Counted from the stretch's first letter, positions 8,170 to 16,767 are shown. The stretch is 33,759 bases of DNA from Devosia elaeis (GCF_001650025.1 NZ_LVVY01000097.1:1-33759); one strand, 5' to 3'. Numbers and translations are program-made. Notes: generated by a model not told the origin, from the sequence alone.

Positions 8170-9372
8170 CTAGTCGGTCGCCCGCAATCCCCGGGCCTGC
8201 CCGCGCAGAACCCAGACGGCCAGCGGCACCATGGCGAGGCCCGCCCAGCCATAGGCCGGCAGGATTCCGATCCTGTCGGCCAGGAATCCGAAGGCCAGGG
8301 TCAGCGCGATGCCGGCCATGTTCTCGGCCATGACCAGGGCGGAGGTGGTGGTGGCGCGGCTGCGGCCTTCCATGACGCGGTGGAAGCGGGCTTCGGCAAG
8401 CACGCCGAGCGGGGCGACCACGATATAGGCGGCGCAGAGCAGCAGGACATAGAATGGCGATGCCCCGATCGAGGCCGCCACCAGAAGGGCGCCGCCGGCC
8501 AGCGGCAGGCCCCAGGCCAGCCAGGGCCGGCCCGCCAGCCGATGGGCATGGAGGCTGGCCAGTGCATAAAACCCCTCCACGCCGGCGCCCAGAATGCCCC
8601 AGGCCCAGACCGGCACGGCGGTCGCGAGATAGTAGAGCTGGTCGAATTCCTCGAGCAATTCGTAGATCACCAGGCCCACGGCGATATAGGTGGTGACGAA
8701 GCGCAGATCGGCATGGCCGCGGAATTCGTTCAGCGCGTCCTTGAAGTGGGAGAGGTAATTGCCCGCCTCCTCGTCGCTTTCCGGCTTCGCGGCGCCGTTG
8801 CGGCGCACATCCTGCAGCCAGAAGGCCAGAAGCGAGGCGATCAGCAGCGGCGGAATGGAGAGCCAGATGGCCCAATCGAAGCTGTACCAGGCAACGAAGC
8901 CGCCCAGCAGCGTGCCGGCCCCGATGCCGAGGCCTTCTGCGGCATTGTCCCGCCCCAATATCTTGTCGAATTCATCGCTGCGCCCCTCATGGGCCAGCCG
9001 CTCAAAGAGCAGGGCCTCGCGCGAGCCCGATTGCCAGGCCTGGCCCAGGCTCCAGAACAGAAAGCCCAGCCCATAGAGCCAGAAATTGCCGTCCGCCACG
9101 CCCCAGAGCACGAATGTCAGCACCTTGGCCAAGGGCGCCAGAACCAGCAGCGCCCGGCGGTCGAAATGGTCGGACAGCGCGCCCGAAGGCATTTCGAGCA
9201 CGATGGCGGAGGCCGACCAGAAGGCCAGCAGGATGCCGATCTCGCTGATCGACAGGCCCTCAAGCTCGAACAGGGCCGTATAGATCGCATAGGCCAGCAT
9301 GAAGTCGAACAGGAACGCATAGACATAGTACAGGCCCAGGAAGCGGCGCAGCGGGAGCAGGGGGCTGGACAT
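8170..9372 (-). CDS. MFS transporter
   Basis: This is a 400-aa integral inner-membrane protein with about 12 hydrophobic segments. The loop between TM2 and TM3 reads GALSDHFDRRALL, the major-facilitator signature with G, D and a basic pair. Family members are proton-coupled drug exporters or metabolite carriers; nothing in the sequence fixes the substrate. The acidic stretch around residues 195-215 (PESDEEAG) is the central cytoplasmic loop between the two six-helix halves. It is divergent from a TetR-type regulator across an 82-base gap, the usual arrangement for an inducible efflux pump, so an exporter role is the best inference. The start is the ATG at 9372 with AGGA about 10 bases upstream. 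Confidence 0.88.
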   Translation of the reverse strand: MSSPLLPLRRFLGLYYVYAFLFDFMLAYAIYTALFELEGLSISEIGILLAFWSASAIVLEMPSGALSDHFDRRALLVLAPLAKVLTFVLWGVADGNFWLYGLGFLFWSLGQAWQSGSREALLFERLAHEGRSDEFDKILGRDNAAEGLGIGAGTLLGGFVAWYSFDWAIWLSIPPLLIASLLAFWLQDVRRNGAAKPESDEEAGNYLSHFKDALNEFRGHADLRFVTTYIAVGLVIYELLEEFDQLYYLATAVPVWAWGILGAGVEGFYALASLHAHRLAGRPWLAWGLPLAGGALLVAASIGASPFYVLLLCAAYIVVAPLGVLAEARFHRVMEGRSRATTTSALVMAENMAGIALTLAFGFLADRIGILPAYGWAGLAMVPLAVWVLRGQARGLRATD

Positions 9373-9387
9373 CGGGGCATTCCTGTT

Positions 9388-9452
9388 TCAGAACGATTGG
9401 TGAATAACCCGGCTGTTTCGCCGGGTCAATGGATACGGAACGATCGATCTGA
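9388..9452. promoter_or_regulatory. Candidate operator region between the MFS and tetR genes
   Basis: TTCAGAACGATTG (from 9388) is mirrored by CGATCGATCTGAA (ending 9452), an imperfect dyad spanning the intergenic region. Between them CCCGGC-TGTTTC-GCCGGG (9408-9425) is a perfect 6-bp stem-loop. Either could be the TetR-family operator controlling both divergent genes; the exact site is a guess. Confidence 0.35.
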
Positions 9453-9454
9453 AA

Positions 9455-10036
9455 ATGGTGCGGCCACGTCAATATGTGCGCGAGGAGGTGATCGACAAGG
9501 CGCTGAACCTGTTCTGGCGGCTTGGCTATGAGGGCGCGCACCTGGCCGCCCTGGTCGAACATACCGGGCTCAACCGCTTCAGCCTCTACAAGGAATTCGG
9601 CGGCAAGGCCGGGCTCTACGAGGCCTCTTTGGATCGCTTCGTCGGTTTTCTGCTCGAGCAATATCGGGGCGTGCTGACGCGCCAGCCGCCGGGGCTGGAA
9701 AATATCGAGGCCGCGCTCAGAAGCCTGGAATATGGCAGCGAATATTATGGCTGCTTCATGCTCAATACGCTGGCGCAGAAGGACAGCGCGCCGCCGGCTG
9801 CCGTCGAGCGGGCCCTGGCCGCCGCCGCCGAGATCGAAACCCTCTATCGCGACAATCTGGTGGGTGCCGTTGCACGGGGGCAGGTGGACAAGACCGCAGA
9901 CCTGCAGGCCCTGGGCAAATTGCTGCAGACGCTCGATCAGGGCTTGCACATGCAGGGACTTGCGGGCACCAGCGACGCCCAGAAGGATGCGGCAATCGCC
10001 GCCGCCATGGCTCTGCTGCATCACGCCGCGCCCTAG
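9455..10036 (+). CDS. TetR/AcrR family transcriptional regulator
   Basis: This 193-aa protein has an N-terminal TetR DNA-binding domain: helices from about residue 8, with the helix-turn-helix at HLAALVEHTGLNRFSLYKEF (residues 29-48). The C-terminal half is an all-helical ligand/dimerisation domain without recognisable specificity. It is divergent from the MFS transporter and probably represses it and itself, with release by a small molecule carried by the pump. The Shine-Dalgarno sequence is weak; the ATG at 9455 is chosen because the family's N-terminus begins right after it. Confidence 0.9.
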   Translation: MVRPRQYVREEVIDKALNLFWRLGYEGAHLAALVEHTGLNRFSLYKEFGGKAGLYEASLDRFVGFLLEQYRGVLTRQPPGLENIEAALRSLEYGSEYYGCFMLNTLAQKDSAPPAAVERALAAAAEIETLYRDNLVGAVARGQVDKTADLQALGKLLQTLDQGLHMQGLAGTSDAQKDAAIAAAMALLHHAAP

Positions 10037-10125
10037 AGTCGAATTGGCTCTGTTTGGTCTAGGCTCCCTCTGCCAGCCATGCTAAACCGCAGGCAAATCG
10101 ACGCCCAAACTTTCGGAATCGTCCC

Positions 10126-10527
10126 GTGGCCCAATCCGGTTTCAAGCAATTCCTGACCGAAATCCTGTCCTGGTGGGGCGGCAATAGCTGGGGCACGCGC
10201 CTCTGGATCCGCCGCTTCGGCGCCTATGTGGGCTCGGACGAATTCGGCAATCGCTATTATTACGACAAGAAGCACGATCGCCGCTACGTGACCTATGCCG
10301 GCGGCTTCGCTGATGCCTCCGCCATTCCGCCCGGCTGGCATGGCTGGATGCATCACCGCACCGACGTGCCGCCCGCCGATGCCAAATATGAGCCGCGCGC
10401 CTGGGAAAAGCCGCACCTGCCCAACCTGACCGGCACCGCCGCCGCCTATCGTCCCGATGGCAGCCTGCTCAACAAGGGCGAGCGCCCGCGCGTGACCGGC
10501 GATTATCAGGCCTGGTCGCCTGAATAA
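10126..10527 (+). CDS. NADH:ubiquinone oxidoreductase accessory subunit NDUFA12-like
   Basis: This 133-aa protein belongs to the NDUFA12/B17.2 family, a peripheral-arm accessory subunit of respiratory complex I shared by alphaproteobacteria and mitochondria. Diagnostic features are WGTRLWIRRFGAYVGSDEFGNRYY near the N-terminus, RRYVTYAG, and the PPGWHGWMHH segment around residues 68-77. The start is GTG at 10126 with GGAA 8 bases upstream. It is followed 13 bases later by the DUF2155 gene, a pairing conserved in this bacterial order as far as I know. The other nuo genes are not in the window, as is usual for this subunit. Confidence 0.92.
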   Translation: MAQSGFKQFLTEILSWWGGNSWGTRLWIRRFGAYVGSDEFGNRYYYDKKHDRRYVTYAGGFADASAIPPGWHGWMHHRTDVPPADAKYEPRAWEKPHLPNLTGTAAAYRPDGSLLNKGERPRVTGDYQAWSPE

Positions 10528-10540
10528 GGGCATCAAAGCC

Positions 10541-10963
10541 TTGCGGCCATTTCTTCATCCATTGCTACGGCCGCTGCTGACAGCGGCCGTTTTCGCCTTC
10601 CCCGCGGCTTTGCCGGTGCAGGCGCAGCCGCTGGCCAACCCGGTGGCCACCTTTGCCGGACTCGACAAGATCACCGGCCGCATCACCCGCTTCGACGTCT
10701 ATATCGACGAGACCGTATTGTTCGGCGCGCTCGAGATCACGCCGCGCGCCTGCTACAACCGCCCGGCCAGCGACACCTTGCAGCGCACCTCCGCCTTTCT
10801 GGAAGTGAACCAGATGAGCCTGGATGGCACAGGCGAACGGATTTTCACCGGCTGGATGTTCGCCGACAGCCCCGCGCTCAATGCCGTGGACCACGCCGTC
10901 TACGACGTGTGGCTGATCGAGTGCAAAACCTCCACTAACGTGCCGCCGCCCGCCGAGCGCTAA
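10541..10963 (+). CDS. DUF2155 secreted protein
   Basis: This is a 140-aa predicted periplasmic protein. It has a signal peptide (Arg, a hydrophobic stretch, then a cut near VQA-QPL, about residue 28) and the DUF2155 domain: TARFAGLDKITGRI-like opening, FDVYIDETVLFGALEI, PRACYNRP, and WMFADSPALNAVDHAVYDVWLIEC. Two conserved cysteines, in ACYN and IECK, could form a disulfide. The function is unknown. The start is taken as TTG at 10541 with AAGGG about 11 bases upstream, because no ATG lies in frame before the signal peptide. It probably shares a transcript with the NDUFA12-like gene. Confidence 0.87.
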   Translation: MRPFLHPLLRPLLTAAVFAFPAALPVQAQPLANPVATFAGLDKITGRITRFDVYIDETVLFGALEITPRACYNRPASDTLQRTSAFLEVNQMSLDGTGERIFTGWMFADSPALNAVDHAVYDVWLIECKTSTNVPPPAER

Positions 10964-11044
10964 CGCTCCGCCGCCATGTCGAACGGCCCGCCCGCCCTTC
11001 GTCGTGAGGGTGCGGACGCGCCGTCCGTGCGAAGGAGAACAAGC

Positions 11045-11542
11045 ATGCTGACCTTGCCCGAAATCGTCGAGCGCCCGTCCCAGCCCTATGTCTATGTCCG
11101 GTTCACCGTGCCGATGAACCAGATGCAGCGGCCGGCCAATGAGGGCTTTCCCAAAGTGTTTGCCCATATCGAGCGCCACGGGCTGGCCCCGGTCGGGCCC
11201 GCCTTTTACAATTATCGCCGCATCGACATGGCCAATACTCTGGACGTGGAAGCCGGCGTGGCGGTGCAGGAGGCGGGCGCAGGGGAAGGCGACGTTGCGG
11301 TGGGCACATTGCCGGGCGGACGCTTCATGACGCTGTCCTGGCACGGCCATCCCGACGCGCTGATCACGGTCACCGGCATGATGATCGGCTGGGCGCGACT
11401 GACCGGACAGGATTTCGACATGGAGCAGAAGCCGGACGGCGACCATTTCGCCTGCCGGTTGGAATTGTACGAATCCGACCCGGCGGAAGTGCCGAACATG
11501 GATGAGTGGGTGACGACGCTGGCGTTCAAGCTGCGGGATTAG
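11045..11542 (+). CDS. GyrI-like small-molecule-binding domain protein
   Basis: This 165-aa protein begins at an ATG with AGGAG 8 bases upstream. The sequence fits the GyrI-like / AraC-effector-binding fold: it opens with LPEIVERPSQPYVYVRF, then FPKVFAHIERHGLAPVGPAFYNYRRID, a pattern of that fold, and ends in a strand-rich half. Stand-alone members bind small hydrophobic molecules or hydrolyse cyclopropanoid toxins. No DNA-binding domain is attached. The function in this cell is unknown. Confidence 0.75.
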   Translation: MLTLPEIVERPSQPYVYVRFTVPMNQMQRPANEGFPKVFAHIERHGLAPVGPAFYNYRRIDMANTLDVEAGVAVQEAGAGEGDVAVGTLPGGRFMTLSWHGHPDALITVTGMMIGWARLTGQDFDMEQKPDGDHFACRLELYESDPAEVPNMDEWVTTLAFKLRD

Positions 11543-11580
11543 CAGTCGATTGCTTTTGATTTGAAACGCGCTCTCCCGGA

Positions 11581-11671
11581 GACCTCATGGTGAGCTTGTC
11601 GAACCACGAGGTCGGGAACGCCGGAAGCTGGGTGCCACGACCTCGTCCTTCGACAGGCTCAGGATGAGGTC
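11581..11671. repeat. REP-like long inverted repeat, family A copy 1
   Basis: Two 34-base arms (11581-11614 and 11638-11671) are inverted copies with 5 mismatches, separated by 23 bases. Read from the minus strand, the right arm translates to the DLILSLSKDEV-type peptide that often appears as a spurious ORF in related genomes. A second copy of the family is at 17990-18068. Confidence 0.8.
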
Positions 11672-11720
11672 TACTGGTTCACAAGCATTCCAGCCCGAAC
11701 ATTGTCCCATCCCCATCGTC

Positions 11721-11784
11721 ATTGCCGGGCTTGTCCCGGCAATCCAACTCGGGGCGGCATGGACCGCCGGGACAAGCCCGGCGG
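11721..11784. repeat. Pair of REP-like hairpins, family B
   Basis: ATTGCCGGG-CTTGT-CCCGGCAAT (11721-11743) is followed by CCGCCGGG-ACAAG-CCCGGCGG (11764-11784). Both are perfect stems with complementary 5-base loops, so the two units are inverted relative to each other. They lie between convergent genes and may also serve as a bidirectional transcription stop or as an RNA 3'-end protector. Confidence 0.75.
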
Positions 11785-11829
11785 TGACGAAGAGAGGAAG
11801 CGTTGGGGCGAAGTGCCCCCTCGTCTCCC

Positions 11830-12606
11830 TCAGAACATCTCGTCCAGCGTGCAATAATACCGGTATTTCGCCGCATCCCATTCGGCGCCATAGGCCTTGA
11901 GGAAGGCCGCCACGTGCTCCTCGCCGATATTATAGGCGATGCTGCGGCAGGCGATGGCCAGGTCCTGCCAGACATCTGCGCGGCCCATGCGGCCGCAATC
12001 GACCAGGCCGGAGAAGCGGCCATCCTGAGCCAGTACATTGGGGCTGGAAGCATCGCCATGGGTAACGATCAGCTCACCGGTTTCCGGTGGGTTGGCCACA
12101 AGCCAGTCCAGCACCTGACGGGCTGTCCAGCCCTGGCGCTCGATATCGAAATCGCTCTCATCGACCAGGCCGGCCGCCAGGCGCCGCTCGGCTTCGTCCA
12201 GGCGGGCATCGATGCCATGGTCGAACGGGCATTGGGCGGGATCCAGCGCATGCATGCGCTTCAGGCCCTGGGCATAGACGCGGACGAAATCGCCGGGCTG
12301 GTCCACGAAACGCGTCAGGTCCGCGCCCGGCACCGCGCTCATCAGCAACCAGAGCCGGCCATGGGCCTGCTCGGCATCGATGACCCGCGGCGACTTGAAG
12401 CCCATGCGGGTCAGCCAGTTGAGGCGTTCAATCTCCCCCGGCAGTTCAGCCAGATCATGCAGGCGCTCCGCCTTGAGAAAAACGGCATTGCCGTCGCCCA
12501 GCGCGATCCGCCAGACATCGCAGGACGATTGGCCCAGCGTGATCTCGGTCCAGTCCAGGGTCAGCAGCGGCCCCAGGCTTTCGGGCAGGTCGGATGGCTT
12601 GCTCAT
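11830..12606 (-). CDS. Aminoglycoside phosphotransferase-like kinase (APH(3') family)
   Basis: This 258-aa kinase-fold protein has all catalytic residues of the APH(3') family: Lys45 in FLKAE, Glu59, the Brenner motif VTHGDASSPN (Asp185, Asn190), and the DxG metal-binding Asp203 in LVDCGRMG, followed by ADVWQDLAIA. The spacing closely follows known APH(3') enzymes. APH(3') enzymes phosphorylate kanamycin-like aminoglycosides, but many chromosomal homologues act on other hydroxyl substrates, so resistance is not proven. The ATG at 12606 overlaps the aat stop as ATGA, with AAGG just upstream, so it is translationally coupled to aat. An ATG at 12621 is an alternative start. Confidence 0.85.
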   Translation of the reverse strand: MSKPSDLPESLGPLLTLDWTEITLGQSSCDVWRIALGDGNAVFLKAERLHDLAELPGEIERLNWLTRMGFKSPRVIDAEQAHGRLWLLMSAVPGADLTRFVDQPGDFVRVYAQGLKRMHALDPAQCPFDHGIDARLDEAERRLAAGLVDESDFDIERQGWTARQVLDWLVANPPETGELIVTHGDASSPNVLAQDGRFSGLVDCGRMGRADVWQDLAIACRSIAYNIGEEHVAAFLKAYGAEWDAAKYRYYCTLDEMF

Positions 12607-13238
12607 TGCGCCTTGTCCCATGCGGTCCAGTCGCCCTGGCGCAGCAGGGCACGACCGAGGCGATCTTCATAATCGGCGCGCGGAATTTCGATGCCGCCGA
12701 GCGATGCGAGGTGGTCGGTGAGAAATTGCGTATCGAGCAATTCGAAACCGCCAGCGTTGAGCCGGTCCACCAGATGCGCCATGGCCATCTTGGAGGCGTC
12801 GGTGCGGCGGTGGAACATGGATTCGCCGAAAAAGGCGGCCCCGATGGCCAGACCGTAAAGCCCGCCCACAAGCTCGGTTTCGTCCCAGACCTCCACGGTA
12901 TGGGCGATGCCGCGGCGGAACAATTCGCCATAGACGGCGCGGATCGTGCCGTTGATCCAGGTCGTGTGGCGATCAGCGCCCACACTGGCGCAGCCCTCCA
13001 CGACGCCGTCCCAATCGCTGTCGACGCGGATGGTCCAGCCCGATTTGCGCATGGCCTTGCGCAGGCTTTTCGAGGCATGGAAGCCGTCAAGCGGAATGAT
13101 GCCGCGCATTTCCGGGCTGACCCAGAAAAGGTCGTCGTCGGCGGCATCCTCGGCCATGGGAAAGATGCCGGCACGATAGGCGCGCACGATGAGTTCGGGC
13201 GTGATCTCGACGGCAAAGGGATCGGTGCGGCGGGCCAT
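12603..13238 (-). CDS. aat: Leucyl/phenylalanyl-tRNA-protein transferase
   Basis: Aat attaches Leu or Phe from aminoacyl-tRNA to proteins that have N-terminal Lys or Arg, creating the destabilising residue recognised by ClpS for ClpAP degradation. The protein is 211 aa, the normal size. Family motifs include AYRAGIFPMAE (residues 19-29), FWVSPEMRGIIPL (about 38-50), VEVWDETELVGGLYG (about 114-128), and GESMFHRRTDASKMA with the conserved FxSk-like serine. It lies downstream of accB-accC, an order common in alphaproteobacteria, separated by 135 bases containing two short dyads. clpS and clpA are encoded 17 kb away in the same window. Confidence 0.95.
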   Translation of the reverse strand: MARRTDPFAVEITPELIVRAYRAGIFPMAEDAADDDLFWVSPEMRGIIPLDGFHASKSLRKAMRKSGWTIRVDSDWDGVVEGCASVGADRHTTWINGTIRAVYGELFRRGIAHTVEVWDETELVGGLYGLAIGAAFFGESMFHRRTDASKMAMAHLVDRLNAGGFELLDTQFLTDHLASLGGIEIPRADYEDRLGRALLRQGDWTAWDKAQ

Positions 13239-13257
13239 GCTTATCGCGAGAAGATGG

Positions 13258-13365
13258 ATTGCCCGGACAAGCCGGGCAATGACGTCGACTGGAGGATTGT
13301 GCGCAAAGCGTTCACCCCATCGTCACCACCGGGCCATCCTCGGACATGATCCGGGGACCCGGTGG
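13258..13365. repeat. Two REP-like dyads between accC and aat
   Basis: ATTGCCCGG-ACAAG-CCGGGCAAT (13258-13280) matches family B at 11721-11784 in stem and loop. CCACCGGG (13326-13333) pairs with CCCGGTGG (13358-13365), a second, longer-looped type. They sit within the accBC-aat transcript and could reduce expression of aat relative to accC. Confidence 0.7.
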
Positions 13366-13373
13366 TCCATGCT

Positions 13374-14720
13374 TCAAGCCTTGTTGGCGGCCAGGAACTT
13401 TTCCAGCCAGTGGATGTCGTAATTGCCGGCCAGGATATCCGGCTCCTTGATCAGGCGCTGGAACAGGGGCAGGGTGGTCTTGACCCCATCGACCACGAAT
13501 TCGTCCACCGCGCGGCTGAGGCGCTTTAGGCATTCCTCGCGCGTGCGGCCATAGACGATCAGCTTGCCGATCAGCGAGTCGTAATAGGGCGGAATCTTGT
13601 AGCCCTGATAGACCGCCGAATCGACGCGCACACCGACACCGCCCGCCGGGTGGTAGAAGGTGATCGTGCCGGGCGAAGGCGCGAAGGTCTGTGCGTCCTC
13701 GGCATTGATGCGCACTTCGATGGCATGGCCATAGAACTGCACCTGCTCCTGGGTCATCGACAGCTTTTCGCCCGAGGCGACCTTGATCTGCTCATAGACG
13801 ATGTCGATGCCGGTAATGCGCTCGGTAACCGGGTGCTCCACCTGCAGGCGCGTGTTCATTTCGATGAAATAGAACTCGCCGTTCTCGTAGAGGAATTCGA
13901 TGGTGCCGGCGCCGGAATATTTGAGCTTGCGCATGGCGGCGGCGCAAATCTCGCCGATCTTGTCGCGTTCCTCGGCGGTGATGGTGGGGCCGCCGGCCTC
14001 TTCCCACACCTTCTGGTGGCGACGCTGCAGCGAGCAGTCGCGCACGCCCAGATGCACGGCATTGCCCTGGCCATCACCGAGGATCTGCACCTCGATATGG
14101 CGGGGCTTGCCGAGATATTTCTCCATATAGACCGAGTCATTGCCGAAGGCGGCCTTGGCTTCGGAACGGGCGGTCGACCAGGCGACCAGCAATTCCTTTT
14201 CGGTCTGCGCCACCTTCATGCCGCGCCCGCCGCCGCCGGCCGTGGCCTTGATCAGCACGGGATAGCCGATGTCCTTGGCGGTCTTGAGCGCCTGCTGCTC
14301 GGTTTCCACCGCGCCGGCCGAACCGGGAACCACGGGAATGCCCAGCTCCACCGCCGTCTTCTTGGCGGTGATCTTGTCGCCCATGATCTCGATATGGTGC
14401 GCCGAGGGACCGATAAAGGTCACCTTGTGCTCTTCGAGGATCTTGGCGAAGCGGGCATTTTCAGAAAGGAACCCATAGCCGGGATGGACCGCATCCGCGC
14501 CGGTGATCTCGCAGGCGGCGAGAAGGGAGGGGATGTTGAGATAGGAATCCTTGGCGGCATTGGGGCCGATGCAGACGCTTTCGTCGGCCAGGCGCACATG
14601 CATGGCATTGGCGTCGGCGGTGGAATGCACCGCCACCGTCTGAATGCCCATTTCCTTGCAGGCACGCAGGATGCGCAGGGCGATTTCGCCGCGATTGGCG
14701 ATCAGGACCTTCTGGAACAT
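13374..14720 (-). CDS. accC: Biotin carboxylase subunit of acetyl-CoA carboxylase
   Basis: AccC carboxylates biotin on AccB with ATP and bicarbonate, the first half of malonyl-CoA synthesis. The 448-aa length is normal. It has the N-terminal FQKVLIANRGEIALRILRAC, the ATP-grasp glycine loop KATAGGGGRGMKV (about residues 158-170), the EKYLGKPRHIEVQ segment, and catalytic MNTRLQVEHPVTE (about 286-298). The start is the ATG at 14720 with GGGGA 6 bases upstream. Only 11 bases separate it from accB. Confidence 0.97.
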   Translation of the reverse strand: MFQKVLIANRGEIALRILRACKEMGIQTVAVHSTADANAMHVRLADESVCIGPNAAKDSYLNIPSLLAACEITGADAVHPGYGFLSENARFAKILEEHKVTFIGPSAHHIEIMGDKITAKKTAVELGIPVVPGSAGAVETEQQALKTAKDIGYPVLIKATAGGGGRGMKVAQTEKELLVAWSTARSEAKAAFGNDSVYMEKYLGKPRHIEVQILGDGQGNAVHLGVRDCSLQRRHQKVWEEAGGPTITAEERDKIGEICAAAMRKLKYSGAGTIEFLYENGEFYFIEMNTRLQVEHPVTERITGIDIVYEQIKVASGEKLSMTQEQVQFYGHAIEVRINAEDAQTFAPSPGTITFYHPAGGVGVRVDSAVYQGYKIPPYYDSLIGKLIVYGRTREECLKRLSRAVDEFVVDGVKTTLPLFQRLIKEPDILAGNYDIHWLEKFLAANKA

Positions 14721-14731
14721 CAAAAGTCCCC

Positions 14732-15217
14732 TTACTCGATGACGACCAGCGGCTCGCCATATTCGACCGGCTGAGCATCGTCCACCAGGATGCGGGTGAC
14801 GGTGCCGGAGCGGTGCGCCGGAATCTGGTTCATGGTCTTCATCGCCTCGATGATGAGGACGGTCTGACCTTCCGACACCTTGGCGCCCACTTCCACGAAG
14901 GCCGGCTTGCCCGGTTCGGGGGCGCGATAGGCAGTGCCGACCATGGGCGAGGTCAGCGTGCCCGGATTGGCGGCGAGGTCTTCGGCCTTGGCCGGCGCAG
15001 CGGCGGGAACGGAACCGGCCGGAGCGCTCGGCGCCGCCGCGGGCGGGGCCATATATTGCATCGGAGCGGGCGCATAGGCAGGCGCCTCGTTCGGATAGGA
15101 CCGGGTGACGCGGACCCGCAGATCGTCCTGCTCGATCTCGATCTCGGCAAGGTTTTCCTTGTTGAGCAGTTCGGCAATGGCGCGGATCAGGTCCTGATCC
15201 ACCGATGACTTCGTCAT
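14732..15217 (-). CDS. accB: Biotin carboxyl carrier protein of acetyl-CoA carboxylase
   Basis: This is the 161-aa carrier subunit. The N-terminal helical part (1-40) is joined by an Ala/Pro-rich flexible linker (about 43-80) to the C-terminal biotinyl domain (88-161). Lys127 in EAMKTMN is the biotin attachment site. The start ATG has GGGAGA about 9 bases upstream. It is co-transcribed between aroQ and accC, the order known from many proteobacteria. Confidence 0.96.
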   Translation of the reverse strand: MTKSSVDQDLIRAIAELLNKENLAEIEIEQDDLRVRVTRSYPNEAPAYAPAPMQYMAPPAAAPSAPAGSVPAAAPAKAEDLAANPGTLTSPMVGTAYRAPEPGKPAFVEVGAKVSEGQTVLIIEAMKTMNQIPAHRSGTVTRILVDDAQPVEYGEPLVVIE

Positions 15218-15251
15218 TTCTATCGGTCTCCCGGCTTCGCGCGTCGAAGCG

Positions 15252-15689
15252 TTATTTGAGTTTTTGGGCCAAGGCTTCCAGGGCAAGTTTATACCCCAGG
15301 CTGCCAAAGCCGCAAATGACGCCGAAGGCGACCGACGACACATAGGAATGGTGCCGGAACGCTTCGCGCTGATGAATATTGGTGAGGTGGACTTCGGCGA
15401 CCGGCAGGTTCACGGCCCGCAGGGCATCGTGAATGGCAACCGAAGTATGCGAATAGGCCGCCGGATTGATCAGGATGCCATCCGCGGTCTTGCGGGCATC
15501 CTGGATCCAGGTGACCAATTCGCCTTCATGATTGGACTGGCGGAAATCGATGCTGAGACCCAATTCGCCAGCCGCTGACTTGCACAGGGCTTCCACGTCC
15601 TTGAGCGTTTCCGAGCCATAGGTGCCCGGCTCGCGTGTGCCGAGCAGGTTGAGGTTCGGGCCGTTGAGGACGAGAACGCGTTTGGTCAT
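15252..15689 (-). CDS. aroQ: Type II 3-dehydroquinate dehydratase
   Basis: AroQ dehydrates 3-dehydroquinate to 3-dehydroshikimate in aromatic amino-acid synthesis. The protein is 145 aa with the full type II active site: [17 protein letters not shown] with Tyr24, NPAAYSHTS with Asn75 and His81, and [18 protein letters not shown] with His101 and Arg112. The ATG at 15689 has AAGG 8 bases upstream. It is the first gene of the aroQ-accB-accC run, 35 bases from accB. Confidence 0.97.
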   Translation of the reverse strand: MTKRVLVLNGPNLNLLGTREPGTYGSETLKDVEALCKSAAGELGLSIDFRQSNHEGELVTWIQDARKTADGILINPAAYSHTSVAIHDALRAVNLPVAEVHLTNIHQREAFRHHSYVSSVAFGVICGFGSLGYKLALEALAQKLK

Positions 15690-15773
15690 GATCCAAGCCT
15701 TGTGCACCGGCGATTTTGGCCGGCGCAAGGGCGGTTACACGAAATGCACCGGAAATGCCAGCAATGTGCTGAC

Positions 15774-16619
15774 CTAACTGCACTGCGTGCTGCCGCAGGC
15801 GCGCATATTGGCGATGCGGCTGCGCAGCTCGTCGGCCCCGATCGCACCGGGAATGACCTCGTTACCGATGATGTAGGTCGGGGTGCCGGTAATGCCCAGC
15901 GCCTGGGCGATTTCGTAGGAACCCTGGATGGTGCGGGCCACATTTTCCTCACCCATGCGCAATTCGAGATCGACCTGCGAAAGCCCCTGTTCCGCGGCGG
16001 CCTGCAGGGCAATTGCCTTGTCCACCTTACCCCGGCTGGAGAACAGCGCCTGATGGAAAGCCCAGTAATCGGCGTCGGTCCGGCTGACCAGGACGCCCAC
16101 CCGCGCGGCGTCGATGGATTCGTTGGAAAGAATGGGGAATTCCTTGAGGATGACCTTGAGATTGGGGTCCTCCGCGATCAGCGCCGCCAGGTCCGGCACC
16201 GCCGCGCGGCAATAGCCGCAATTATAGTCGAAGAACTCCACCAGGGTGACGTCGCCATCCGGATTGCCGATCACGATCTGGTCGGGCGCGTTGAAAATGG
16301 CGTCGCGGAATTCGGCCATGGCCACCTGGGTCCGTTCCTGTTCCTCGACGCGTAGCGTGTCCTCCAGCGCGACCGAGAGCCGCTGGAGCAGCTTGGGATC
16401 GCTCATCAGATAGTCTTCGATCATCGGATTGAGGACGGTTGGGTCGAGCGCCGCGACCTGCGGCGCCTCGGGGGCGGGCTGCTCGGCGAGAACCTGTTCC
16501 ACGATGGCGCGCACCGCCACCGCATCGGTTTCCGGCTTGGGCTGGTTCAGGAGGGAAAAGCCCAGGGCTCCGGCGAGAATGCCGGCGACAGCGGCCAGCA
16601 CGATGGGAAGGCGGTTCAT
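15774..16619 (-). CDS. Periplasmic DsbA-family thiol:disulfide oxidoreductase, ScsC-like
   Basis: This 281-aa secreted or membrane-anchored thioredoxin-fold protein begins with a hydrophobic N-terminal segment (residues 4-24). A ScsC-like N-terminal domain follows (about 60-105, with NPMIEDYLMSDPKLLQ), which in relatives mediates oligomerisation. The redox motif is CGYC (134-137) in FFDYNCGYCRAA, and the cis-proline loop is GTPT (245-248). The role is formation or isomerisation of disulfides in the periplasm. A second cysteine pair at the extreme C-terminus (C275, C280) is unusual. The start ATG has GGAG 7 bases upstream. It may be cotranscribed with aroQ (84-base gap) and is divergent from the aminotransferase. 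Confidence 0.9.
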   Translation of the reverse strand: MNRLPIVLAAVAGILAGALGFSLLNQPKPETDAVAVRAIVEQVLAEQPAPEAPQVAALDPTVLNPMIEDYLMSDPKLLQRLSVALEDTLRVEEQERTQVAMAEFRDAIFNAPDQIVIGNPDGDVTLVEFFDYNCGYCRAAVPDLAALIAEDPNLKVILKEFPILSNESIDAARVGVLVSRTDADYWAFHQALFSSRGKVDKAIALQAAAEQGLSQVDLELRMGEENVARTIQGSYEIAQALGITGTPTYIIGNEVIPGAIGADELRSRIANMRACGSTQCS

Positions 16620-16767
16620 GAAAGGCTCCGTCGAGTCGTCGGGCTGTTCTAGCAGACCTGGACCCAAACGTGCAGCCGCTTGTCGGCGGCCGGTTTGCCG
16701 CGCCATCAATTGTTGTTGAGACGGGCGGCGCTTCGGGCTAGTCCCAAAGGGAAACACCGGAGCCCCC

